From positions 1-39,417 of the forward strand of contig JABCPU010000553.1 in assembly GCA_016800925.1 (NCBI GenBank): DNA of 39,417 bases, given 5' to 3'. A program made the translations under genes and the position numbers. This DNA is from Suillus spraguei. Its lineage: Eukaryota > Basidiomycota > Agaricomycetes > Boletales > Suillaceae. A model generated the notes under the pieces. That model searched no databases. It was not told where the DNA came from and saw only the letters and a program-made list of their open reading frames with translations. This document shows, in pieces, positions 18,421 to 29,189 of the stretch. Numbering within the stretch: the stretch's first letter is position 1; every line of letters begins with the position of its first letter.

Positions 18421-21172
18421 TCACTCCGATATCCACATATCCAACACCTTCTTCGCGGCACTCCCAAGCATGCTTTGTCCGTGAACGCTGACCAACTCTT
18501 CAAGAATTGGTCTTGTGGCATCTTTCAGCCTCTGAAGTCCGTCTCCGGTTCCACGCTTGCTGACCTGGCCTAAGAATGCACATATGTTCGTTCGGACCTC
18601 GGCAGGAGTGGACTCGCTCTTTAAAGAGACGACGAGCTGATCAAGGGCATGTCGAACGGATGTTATCTTATTGGATGCCCCCGTCGAAGAAAGGACGATT
18701 GGAGAGTCCGTCGCTTCGCTGCTGGTAGAAGCTATTGTAGACGCCGGGGCGGACGCCGTTGAAGACGGCCCCACTTCTACTGGTAGTGGAACGGTCAAGG
18801 CATTCAGAATCAATGCACCTATGCAGAAATATTAGCCATTTCTAGTCAACATCAGGAATTTGCCTCCCTCACCTCCGTCGCGATGCATGCTAAGCAAACT
18901 TGACGCCACTACGCCCTCATTGATGAGGATGAGATGTTTGGCGCTTCTTCCGATAAGGGCAGCCAGAGCTTCTGCGCACGCTGGAGTGACCAAAACATCC
19001 ATGGCTTTCACGCGTTTCTGTTGTCTGGCCTGTAGCTCCTCCTCGCTAAGTAGTTCATCTCTACGCTCGTTCGTCCAGAGCGACCTGACAAGGTTCACGA
19101 TGATTCGTGTGCCTTCGCTCTTGATTGCCACCGTGTCGGAGCGCTTGACAAGGGCAAGCAACTGCGACAGACCCGTCGAAGGAGGGTCTTGGCTATCCAC
19201 TGGTTCCAGTATAAAGTTGCAGGCATTATCCACTGCAACGAGGTAATTATTTTAGACCGCAACAGAAGCAGCTCAAAAATGAACGCTTACCACTGTTACT
19301 GCATAGATGCTTTATAGCACCGATAGCATTCACCTGGACTATTTCAAGCATGAAATCGCTTCTGTCATCCAAAACGCCGCTCCTGAGTATCAGCTGGATG
19401 ACGCCAGCGGCGCTCAGGGCTGCACGATTGGATGGCATCTGGGATGAGGATTGTGCCAGGTGCTTCAATAGGCCAATGACACCGTGCTTCAGTTTGATGT
19501 CAGTGGATGGAGCGAGAAGAACATCCGAAGAGAGGAGTCGAGCAATGTCATGTGGCTGAGAGAGTAGGATTGTTGAATGAGATTCTAAGCCAATGTCAGT
19601 TGATCACTCATATTACTATGTGTTACTTACCTCCACGTGTTATGTTGCCCAGAGATAAAGTCGCACAAATAACAAGGTCATCCCTCCCATTCCCATTTCC
19701 AGAGGTCTCACCACTGACGAAAGCTCTGATCCAGTCAACCATTCGTGACACAAACTCTCCTCCTGGTTGCGTATCGTCTGAGTCGTCCCACAGTAAATCG
19801 AGATTCCTGTCATCTCCAGAGACTTCTACGACAGCCTTGATTACAGCAGCCTTGCAATCATCAAAAGCCTTCTCTTTCTTACTGACGTCCCCGCCGTCGA
19901 GACCATTCTCAGACTGGACATACCACAATGGAGGATATTTCCCCTTCTCGACAAAATCAAGCATCGCGGAAAAACAGGGAATATTGTGATGTTCTGCGGG
20001 AAATGTAAAGCCGCGTGCCAGCGAAAGACGCACGTCTGCCACGTCAAGCGCTGAGGACTCGAGGTGAGAGCATGACTCTGAGAGAAGGTCGAAATCTGTG
20101 TTGAGGAGAGTTGTCCGTAGTTGAGAAGGTTGCGCAAAGTGAGAGGGAGGGGGCGCAGCCAAGAGTGGTGGCGTGAAGGCGATGAGTGATTGGACGAGAT
20201 GTGGTAACACTTCTTGGGAGAATAGAGGGTGTACTAGTAAAATAATCATAAGAATAGCCAAGAAATGACATCAGGAAATAATTGTACCATCATCTTGAAG
20301 TTCTGATATTAACCTTCCTGCCCAACTCGACAGTCCGGCCCTTATGCTCCAAGATTCGGCGATACGGTCAAAAGTAATGTCAGATGGAGATATGTCGGGA
20401 AGATGAAAGCTAGAGGTGGTTCTCATCCATGCTGCAGGAGGGTAAAGGGCTGTAGATAATCGGAAAATTGTCTTCGCAACCTCTAGCGATATGAGACGAT
20501 TTCTCACTGGTTCTTGAGAACAAGTCAATATCTGTCCGTGATTATTTTAGGAATGCAACATACCATATGTCAATGTAGCATTCAGCAAGACTCCGACAGC
20601 AGTCTTCACAACCTGTAAGTGTGCGATAGACATAGGAAACGGATCCATCTGAGGTTCCTCAGGAATAGTGTCTGTGTAGCCTTCAAGCAAGGATACGACG
20701 GCCTGCGGGAAACCTGCCTCGAGCAGGTGCCCCCGGTTCTGGTCTTAACATGGCTTTAGCACACTGTCACGAGAAGAAGTGGAAACGAAGCTCACCATGC
20801 TCCACGCAAAGGTTCGCGCCAACACGAAGAATCTCAAAGACAGGTGCTGTACGGCTAGCACCCGGGATAAGTGTACCGTTCAACGCGCTGCTGAGTAACG
20901 TAGTGAGATTCTGAGGCAACAAGGTTTTTCCCAACATCGTGTGATTATCGTCTATCAGCGGAGTCAACACATCAATTTCCCCTGAGCCACGCTGTAAATA
21001 TGACACTCTCACCAGGACCATCTCGAATACGAAGCCCGTTTGCTAGTTGCTGCGCGGTCAACTCGACTTCTTTCCATGTTTCTTCGATGTCATTAACAGG
21101 AAGTTGGGCTACAAGATCACCCAACTTCCGAGCGCACTGAGCGCAAGTCAGGGACATCGGAGGAGTGTCCAT
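18421..21172 (-). CDS. SmgGDS/RAP1GDS1-like armadillo-repeat protein
   Basis: Eight minus-strand exons (21172-21031, 20981-20796, 20743-20564, 20512-20288, 20233-19631, 19584-19291, 19232-18873, 18818-18421) give 795 aa with consistent phases. Diagnostic segments of the Rap1 GTPase-GDP dissociation stimulator family are present: NRGHLLEAGFPQAVVSLL, GRDDLVICATLSLGNI, IKLKHGVIGLLKHLAQ, VNAIGAIKHLCSNSG and SEGTRIIVNLVRSLW. Family members are all-helical armadillo proteins that act as chaperones and weak exchange factors for polybasic small GTPases of the Rho/Rap group in the cytoplasm. The fungal protein is longer than human SmgGDS (about 600 aa), with an extra Ser/Thr/Ala-rich segment (VEVGPSSTASAPASTIA) before the last repeats. 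The 3' half lies in the right arm of the inverted duplication and has a decayed copy in the left arm. The gene looks intact. Confidence 0.88.
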
Positions 21173-21922
21173 ACGTCTGATTATAAATGACAGAAGTGGT
21201 GTGGTATATCGCGTGTTGTCGGCTTGATATAATGAGGGGATTTAAAGTTTCTGACTGCAGGTAAAATCGCCTGCTCACGTAGAAAGCTGATAGAGTGGAC
21301 CGAGGGAAATCGGTTAAGGACCATATGTTGAAAGATCGAGTGTGGCAGTGCACCTGCAAGTCAGTAATTAGCACTACTACAAAGCCACTACAGGATTTTC
21401 ATGTTCCATCGAATTCTGATTCAACGTCCGCGTCAGCTGTGATGGTTATTCTGCCTAGGCCCTATTTCTTATTCGATCCTATGTGCTTCGTTCGTGTGAT
21501 AATGTTGCATCTGTGTTGCTCAAGTGTAGACTCCCTGTTGACTCGTACTACGTGGTTTGCGAGCCCAAAAGTAACAAACAGCCACTGCCTTGACTTCTTT
21601 GTTTATGATTCAAACGTGCTGTGCCAGCTTCGAGCTGCCATCAAAGAAGAATTACCGGCAAAAAGCCCTCTTTCGATCATCGTGAATATCGTTCATGTCG
21701 CATCATGATCGCGGTTACTGAACCTCGATTCTGTCCTGTATGCTAGCACTGCAGCATGTGAGGCTTATTTGCAACAGCCATTGCTGCCACAGTGTACGCA
21801 TGCTTTCTGGCGATGCTGCCCTTTCTACCCGTTAACTTGTTGCGGTTCTAGTCGCCCGCTGCGCTGATTACTGATACTAACATCAAGACTCATCTTCACT
21901 TCGGATTCAAGCTATATTTTCA
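21173..21922. other. Interval upstream of SmgGDS, no supported gene
   Basis: 750 bp. A 137-codon plus-strand frame (21295-21708) overlaps the expected SmgGDS promoter, has no recognisable motif and no exon structure, so I do not call it. Otherwise nothing seen. Confidence 0.5.
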
Positions 21923-22870
21923 ATGCCACCAAAATCGGCTGAGTTTCACAAAGAGAAGGCAATAAAGAAGGAATTCTCTATCCCTTCACAAGGCCATCAA
22001 CCATCCCTGTCACAGCCGTCTCAGTTACAGCAATCCCTCCGTAGATCCGTTACTCCCCGCGCACAGCCTACTCCACCTACTGTGATACAGATGACAGTTC
22101 CAAGTTTGAACTGTCAAACGACGTTTCTGAATTCAAGCCTATGTCCTCTGCTATCAAAGTATGGAAGCACGATGTTATGAAGTTTGATTCGAGAAAGATT
22201 GAGACATACATCGACCCGGGATAAGGGATAAGCCGATAAATTCGGACAGGAAGAAGTTGAGAAGGGAGGAGTCTCATCCATCCTTCCAGAAGCCTGCGGG
22301 ACCTATGCTGGGGCCTGACGGGATTGGTGCAGATGGAAACATCATTATGGTTGATGCGAATGGCCGGCTGATAGCGAAGGACGGTTGTGAGGCTCGGTCG
22401 AAGGACAAGAAAACAGCAAGTATTCTTGGTGTCTCAGTAAACTATCAACTACGACGTGAGGAGCGCTACCCCTGGGTGATAGAAGGCGCAAAGCAGAACG
22501 AGATGCGGGAAACTGGAGGAGGTGCCGAAGGGAGGCTCTCTTAACGCCGGCTGCACAGGAATTTTATAAAATTGTACCTGCCAATCGCTGGTACAAGTTC
22601 TAGAAAGAGGCTAAACATCACGACCCTGGATTACAGGAGGCTTTTACTGTACATGCGTGATCGTGATCTGATGCCCCTTAGATGTGCCCTCGAGATTCAA
22701 AAGAATAGGGATCCGAAAGCTACAGGACCGTCAGCAACGTTAGGGATGTGTAAGGCGGAGGTGTTCAGTAACGTCCCGTTGGTCTTGCCGTATCAATCTC
22801 AGAATGTCTGTGATGTCGTCAATCCCCTGACAGTCTCAATGTACAGATACCGTTCTGGCTAGGAGGACTA
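21923..22870 (+). pseudogene. Decayed TFIIF alpha subunit (TFG1/RAP74) copy
   Basis: Blocks of the RAP74 N-terminal region occur in the correct order but in shifting frames and with stops. They are VSEFKPMSSAIKVWKHD and VMKFDSRK, then GPMLGPDG and IIMVDANGRLIAKDG, then YQLRREERYPWVIE, AAQEFYKIVPANRWYKF and DVPSRFKRIGIRKLQDRQ. The first block is out of frame with the apparent start MPPKSAEFHKEKAIKKEF, is followed by in-frame stops near 22222, and a TAG directly follows the RWYKF segment. The intact protein is the large subunit of TFIIF, which joins RNA polymerase II in pre-initiation complexes. No introns are seen across about 900 bp, which may indicate a retrocopied origin, although no poly(A) or target duplication was found. 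An intact copy must exist elsewhere in the genome. Confidence 0.85.
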
Positions 22871-23573
22871 CATTTCACCGTAGCTCCCGTGTATTCAGGA
22901 TACCGGTCCTCTTCTGTAGATGAAGTTACCCACAAGAGGGGGATGTGTTTGGAAGGCAAGTAGTGATCATCCTTCGTGCAGCTGCAACGTAGGTGTGCAT
23001 TGGAGATATTATATGACTCGGAGTCGTGACATGCGCGTCAGCTGAGGTTCTCGACTTTCTCTTTCTACTTTAACCGTACTCAAAAGAATGCCTCTGTCAT
23101 AGAAACTCCTCAAGTCTCTTACAAGATGGACCTTATAGAATCTTCGCCTCGATCACGAGTTGCATAGACATTAGAATACTATGCGTCTGATGCTCAGAGC
23201 CTCTGTTATTGAAATAATCCTGTTATAAATTTTACTAGCCGCTCGCATCTGGTTTCTAGACAATCAGGTGTCACTTGGACGATATTTCAGTCTGTCTCTT
23301 GTAGCTCCTCGGCGCGATTTCTCTCCACTTCATGGAGTTGTGTGCATTATGTTTAGTAAAGTCTGTTATTGATGAAGTGGAACCGTGAAATGGACACGGC
23401 AGGCAAATTGAAAAAAAGACTGTAGGTGAAGTGGAGTCGGAAATTGAGTACGAGATAAGATTAGATACTTTGTCCGATCCCGCTTTTGGTCTGGCATTAC
23501 ATGTATGGAGCAATTGATTTCGGCGACTGAGCAGTAAGCTCCCTTCTTCTACTCCGAACAGTACCATAGATCG
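22871..23573. other. Interval between TFG1 pseudogene and OTU gene
   Basis: About 700 bp. May contain further decayed TFG1 C-terminal sequence, which I cannot recognise, and the OTU gene promoter at its right end. No coding region supported. Confidence 0.5.
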
Positions 23574-24635
23574 ATGGCAGGCTCAAGAAAGAACAAAATC
23601 AAAAAGTTCGTCACCCCATCACATAACAACACGCCAGATCAGGCCCAAACCGAGGATAATAATGCACTCGTGGATGACCTACTTGCGGAGCTTGACTCCA
23701 GGGATAAGGTTGTACAACAAGAGTCAGCTACCGTGTTGGTGGAGATGCAAGAACATCAAGAAAATACACTTAGAGACAACACTCAATCGGCCAAGAAAAA
23801 GCATGATAGTAAGAGCCGACATGAGGCGCGACAGGTGAATATCAATATCCCTTCAGGACCTTTTGTCAATCACACACTGACATTTAGTAGGCAAGAAAAG
23901 CAGCAGCCTTAGCTCAGAATCATGCACCCATTGATCCGGAAGCAGACGCAAGGCTGGAGAGAGAGGCAAAGGAAGAAGAGGTATCAATCAAGGAGACATG
24001 CGATAAGCTTGGGGTCCAGATATATGAGGTAAGTCAAGATGTTCGTCAGTATCAACGAACCTCACTGAAAACTCATCAACAGATAGCACCAGATGGACAT
24101 TGTCTTTTCTCCGCTGTAGCGGACCAGCTAGCCCTCCTTCACGTACTTCCTCCCAATCAAGCCAATTACGTTACCGTCCGCGCTGCTGCATCGAACTTCA
24201 TCTACACTCACCCAGATGACTTTCTACCTTTCCTACCATCTGCGTTTGGCGAAGATGGTGTTGGAGCAACAAGCACAGGCTTGATGACCCCACAACAATT
24301 TGAGCAGTACTGTATGACGATCAAAGACACCGGTGCCTGGGGTGGAGAACCAGAGATCCTGGCGCTCAGTCGAGTATATAATGTTCCCATACATGTGGTA
24401 CAGGGTGGTGTCCCTCGGATTGTCGAACACAATCCGGATCCACCTCGACCGTTTTCTAAGGTAATTCGGATCAGCTTCCATAGAAGAATGTATGGGCTAG
24501 GGGAGGTATGCTTCCATGTTTCATCAAGAATGTGACATGCTGACTATTGTCATCTTCCCTCAGCACTATAACTCATTACGGCCTAAAACTACCATTTCAC
24601 AAATGGCTGGCAAGATTCATTCTGCATTCTCTTGA
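23574..24635 (+). CDS. otu2: OTU-domain deubiquitinase (OTUD6/Otu2 type)
   Basis: Four exons (23574-23834, 23891-24028, 24083-24505, 24564-24635) give 297 aa. The N-terminal third is charged and probably coiled (KNKIKKF, DDLLAELDSRDK, ARLEREAKEEEV), as in Otu2/OTUD6. The OTU domain starts with IAPDGHCLFSAVADQL, containing the catalytic Asp and Cys, and ends with HYNSLRP, containing the catalytic His. Between them are TVRAAASNFI, TGAWGGEPEILALS and IHVVQGG. Family members cleave ubiquitin chains and act on ribosome-associated ubiquitin in the cytoplasm. Catalytic residues are all present and length is normal. It converges with the AP-1 beta gene (122 bp between stops). Confidence 0.93.
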
Positions 24636-24757
24636 TTCACAGTGACTAGTACAGCGATCCTCCATTTATACTTTGAAGGGGTGCGGAAATACCCAATCGA
24701 TCCTTGTCTACGTGTCAATACAGATATGTGTAAACGATTAAACAAAATGTAAAGCTG

Positions 24758-27420
24758 TTAGAATAGTAAGTCATCCAGATCACCGCCACGACTCCCGCCT
24801 ACCACAGGTTGTGGCACATCCGTCACGTAACCACCAAATGCACCGCCCAATGAAGCATATGGATCTGTGACTTTGGTGACTGGGCCGTCATCACCCTCCG
24901 GGTACCCCTCTCCGCTATCGCCACCCGCGCCATCATCACCGTCAACGTCTAGTAAATCCCGTTCATCACTCCGTGAAGATTCCACAATAGTTGGAAGGGG
25001 AATATTGTTTGCTGTTTCACTAGGCTGTGATGGTCGCGTAGGTTCGACAGGACCAGGCCCTGATACATTGATAATCATTGGTGGAAGTTGCGGTCGTGCT
25101 AGCGTGACGAGCACCGCCCTGGAGTTTGCATTCAACGCAGGGCTGTCAACCAATGCTCTACCCGCTGCGTTTCGAATGAATGTCTGTGATCACACACAAG
25201 TGTCAGAAATGATGAATAAAGATGTCAGACGCTGTCACCTCTGGATTCTTGTGATATATGCTTCCGACTGTGCCAGTATGCAGTAATAGTTGGTCAAGAG
25301 CCCCACGATCCATGCGATCTGAATCAGTCGTAATTGCAGGTTTTTCTGCAAGCACAATCTCAGCAGCCACCGCCGGATTCATCGCGAGCATACGCCAATA
25401 CATGAAACCACGATCTCGCAAGTCAGGGTTATCAATATCTTCCGTTGCCCATTTTAATACTTTGTGAACAAGCGCCTTCGTAACCTCAGATTGTGACTTG
25501 TAGATGAAAAGTTTCACGACAGCTGTAAGAAGTGCGAGTTGGACCTGACAAAAGTATCTCAGAAAGTTTGGGAGTGAAACAGAAAGCTATACTATACACA
25601 CCTCAGCTGGTTCATCCAGGAAGTTGTACACGAGGTCATCCAAAAGTTCATCGGCGTTGTCTATTTTGTCTGCGAATTGGCCCAATGTCCATACCATGGC
25701 AGCTTTCGCCTCGGGTTCATCCAATGCATCAAGGTTCTCACATAGTTTTGGAATGATGCCCTCGTACTTCCCAGGGTACCTTCGGAAAATATCCTTGGTG
25801 ACGATTACTGCCTCTTGGACGACATAGGTCACTTTTGTCTCCATGAGCTTGAGTAACGATTCTATGCACTTGTCTGCAGCAGGTTCCACTTTGATGGCGA
25901 GACGACCTATTGACCGGACAGCCTTCCGGACGAAATCAACATCCACCTCAGAAGCATACCTGCGGCAGCTGCTTAGTCCACGTTGACGCAGGATAATATG
26001 CTAACGCACTCTTCTAGTTCAGCTAGAACTTCTCGGGCATTTTCTTCCCGAGCGAGGCGGTACATTATCTCAAGCTTGGCAAGCTTGACATATATTGGAT
26101 CGTTGTATTTGCAGAAGAAGGCCTTGACATCGTTTTTGAGAACAGCGGGTCGTCGTTGAATGATCAATAAAATATTTCGCAGGGCAACGTATTGGACTTC
26201 AGGACCAGAGGAAAGTAATGTGACTTCAAGTATCCTCTGTTAGTTCCTGCAGCCCAGGAAACTCAGAATCCTACTTACCAAGTGGAGGGCCCATCTTTTT
26301 GCAGATATAGTCTATCAATCGACGATCACCTATATAATTCATCAAATACAACAGAACTTTGATGGTCGTCAGCACCACGGCAGAATTGGCATGCTGTAAT
26401 TGCACTATTACACGTTCAGCCATCACTTCGGCGTCTGCGTGCTGCTCTGGAACATAACGCAACAAAGAATCAAGGATATAAATTTGACCCCATCTTGAAA
26501 GCCATTCATAAGTCTCTGTAGAGTAGAAGTGACTAGACACCCACTCAGAGCTCTCGCCCAATGCGCTAAGGAGTTTGTTTGCAATGGTCAAGTTAAGCTT
26601 GAATATGACGCCGTCTTGACGATCTCCGATTTCCGATAATGCCGCCACAGCGTTTGCAACCACAGTTGCGTTCTCATCAATTAACATGTCTCTCAGAAGT
26701 TCGACAAAGCCTTTACGTTCGGCTTTGCGAGGGTCAGCAGTATAGACCTTCGCTACACATATCGCAGCAGTCTTGCGAACATATGGGTCACGATCTTTGA
26801 GACAATGTCGCAGTTGATCACTGAGCGCTTCTGTGACCACTGCTATAGGAATATATGACATTGTTCGGATTGCCAGTGCTCGTATGAGAGGGTTACGATC
26901 GTTACAATCCTATAGCACATTAGAGCAACGAGGCTGGTGCAACAAATGTGGACTTAATACCTGTAGGAAACTAGGAATGACGAGGTGTATTTGATCTGGT
27001 TTCGAACGCCCATAGCTGACGAGGAAAAGGTATACCACTGTAACGATATCAGCATGGAATTAACCATGAAGATATGTCTACCCACTCTTCTTAATCTCTA
27101 ATAACGGGGTTCCAATGCATTGAATTACGTCGTGAAAAAGAGGTGACACTGTGATATATGCCGCATAAGTACTGTGAGTGAGTGATATCGCGACTTTGAT
27201 TACTCACTGTCGTTACCCATCGTGATGTTTGCTACAATCTTCTTCAGAACGGTCTTTCGTTTCTGGAACTTCTTATCCTTTGCCTCCGCAGCTTGCAGCT
27301 CAGCGCGGAACTCCTACATGATCCAGTTAGTCACCAAGTTACAGTCGACCCGTCTAAGTGCCGCACCTCGATCTTTCCGCGCTGGAAGAACTTGGCATCT
27401 TGACCCTGTTGCGTGGACAT
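24758..27420 (-). CDS. apl2: AP-1 clathrin adaptor complex, beta subunit
   Basis: Ten minus-strand exons (27420-27367, 27313-27208, 27148-27086, 27038-26962, 26909-26545, 26493-26279, 26223-26010, 25959-25602, 25544-25239, 25183-24758) join in frame to 727 aa. Beta-adaptin trunk motifs are all present: [81 protein letters not shown] and [19 protein letters not shown]. The C-terminus is a Gly/Asp/Pro-rich hinge ([12 protein letters not shown]) ending LDDLLF, with no appendage domain, as in yeast and fungal AP-1 beta. The terminal acidic-hydrophobic stretch resembles a clathrin-binding box. The complex forms clathrin coats at the trans-Golgi and endosomes. Shares a 222-bp divergent promoter with the gene at 27643. 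Intact. Confidence 0.95.
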
Positions 27421-27642
27421 TACAACCCGGTCCTCAGGCCTTTGTGCAGCTGTTGTAATTACTACTCAATGGATTGAAGAATGAAAGAACCCGGAAGCTG
27501 CGCTGCTGCTAACAGGGTATTTACTACTTTGTCAACTTTGCTACGTATGCAACGTACGTAATACTGTCACTCACAATTTACTTCCGACGACTACAGATGG
27601 ACCTGATTTCAGAACACTCTACCAAACTATCCTAGGGTCGAA
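27421..27642. promoter_or_regulatory. Divergent promoter interval, AP-1 beta / NEPRO-like
   Basis: 222 bp between start codons on opposite strands, so the two genes share upstream sequence. Contains a short inverted stretch CTACGTATGCAACGTACGTA near 27540. No TATA box is obvious. Confidence 0.5.
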
Positions 27643-28907
27643 ATGAGTGCACGACGCGCGCGCAGTCATGCTCCAATAACTACTTCTTTCTTAGAAAGGG
27701 CTTTCCTCGATAATTCCTTGCACTCTACTGTTGATGGCATTCTCAAAGATCTGAAAGCATGCTCACGTCGGTTGCAAGCCGCTCTGGCCAGCTACCAGGA
27801 TGAAATGCAGGTGCTCGAAAGGCTTTACTACAAAAGCAAAAATCAGCATCGACCAGCTTTGTTCTTCAAGCGTATCTCGGAGATCAGACGATATGGTTGG
27901 CGGCTGCTAGAAGCAAATATGACCGAGGATGTGCACCTCCTTAGAGCATCGTTCTATGGTGCTACTGTTGTTCAGAGGTGTGATATTTCATCCGGGTTGC
28001 GAATGATACGAAGTGATCGAGCACTTGCAGCGAAAAATCGATGAGAGGGTCTTGGAATTACGTCCCAAGTCGGTCATATGTATCTTTCATTACTGAGAGG
28101 TTTAAGGCGTATTCTTGCCTGATCCTCAAAGTGAGTAAACAGGTGCTACTGGACGTCATCCTAATGATGTTTGTCTACAGACCTCTGAGCGAATTCGAGA
28201 AGCTTATTAGTAAGTCATTGACAATCTGTGCATCTCTAATTGCTTCATGCTTGGTAAAGCCATTGTTCGCTTGCAATGCAGTCTGGTGCATTCATCCAGC
28301 TAATCGTACTATTTGCTGGACTTGCTTCAAGAATGGCGACTTTGTCGGCTGAAATGGGTAGTTGTGTCCGAGGCTGTGAGGCTGCTTGTGAGCGCGTACT
28401 GAGTGTTATCGACGTAAATTATTCTATCTTTACCAGTTGCTGTCTGATTCTAACTGTGATCTCCTAGCCGACCCACAAACCGAGTTTCGTGGGTGAATTG
28501 ACGTCTTCGAAGACGTCGGAACATCCATTGTCTCGTCAGACTGGCCAGCCAATTCTTCCTACGATTGATCCAGTTACTCACCTGGAGGATTTTGGTTTGG
28601 CTATTTCCAGGGAGGAGACGCCTAACCTACCATCATCCACACCAGTCGATGCTAGGGCCGTTATGGTAAAAAATGGGAGCATTTCCTTGCAAGCTACAGT
28701 CGGTATGTTGCCATCTCCCCACGATGTGCTTGCAACATTGTATCTAATTAGTCATTAGTGGTAGAAAAGGTCGCCGTTACCACATCGTCTACTCGAAAAG
28801 ATAAGATCGCTACAAAACGCAAAATATCATCTACTCCTGTCGATCAAGGACGATCAAAGAAGGTCAAGGAAAAACGAGACGAGATCGACGATATATTTGG
28901 CTTTTAG
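27643..28907 (+). CDS. NEPRO/Rmp1-like RNase MRP-associated protein
   Basis: Six exons (27643-27977, 28031-28130, 28181-28209, 28260-28413, 28468-28702, 28759-28907) give 333 aa in frame; exon 3 is only 29 nt. The N-terminal domain contains VLERLYYKSKNQHRPALFF and RRYGWRLLEANM, the hallmark of the nucleolus and neural progenitor protein (NEPRO) N-terminal domain, related to RNase MRP subunit Rmp1. Then MRGSWNYVPSRSYV and MQSGAFIQLIVLFAGLASRM. The C-terminal third is polar and lysine-rich, likely nuclear targeting, and ends RDEIDDIFGF. The likely role is rRNA processing in the nucleolus as an RNase MRP-associated protein; this is inferred from the family. Confidence is high that the gene is real and moderate for the family. 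Confidence 0.72.
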
Positions 28908-29189
28908 CCGGACTTCATTTATCATGGTATCCAACCGATCTCGTCCGACTCCATTGGGATTCCAGCTTCTGTATAACTACTCCACTTCTGTGTCTCTACC
29001 CAAGCTAATGCAAAGATGACAGCTAAGTATGGTTCAAAACAAAACACAGCACCTGGCTGGTGAAAAAAGCGTATAATGAACAGTATTACTCTAGTTGGCT
29101 AGGAGCGTAGCGTAAGAGGACGAACAGTCTGCAGCAAATAAAAGAGAATAGAATGATGACCAACTTCAAGTCCAGCCACAATTGGACGT

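Larger units (their letters stand above)
15547..19733 (-). repeat. Right arm of the large inverted duplication
   Basis: Reverse complement of 11281-15389. The innermost 1,299 bp (15547-16845) is exact. Outward, the pairing sum rises from 30936 to 30979-30991, showing a net gain of about 50 bp in the diverged zone. The outer end (about 19733) lies inside exon 5 of the intact SmgGDS gene, which continues beyond the arm. This shows that the right side is the source locus. Confidence 0.95.

Noticed and set aside
11281..19733. Pure assembly fold-back artefact as explanation of the palindrome
   Set aside because: The outer and middle arms differ by substitutions, indels and a coding frameshift, which a mirrored-read artefact would not produce; an artefact limited to the perfect core remains possible.
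21295..21708. 137-codon plus-strand frame upstream of SmgGDS
   Set aside because: Overlaps the promoter of a divergently oriented gene, no recognisable domain, no spliced extension.
24867..25286. 139-codon plus-strand frame
   Set aside because: Antisense shadow of the AP-1 beta hinge exon.
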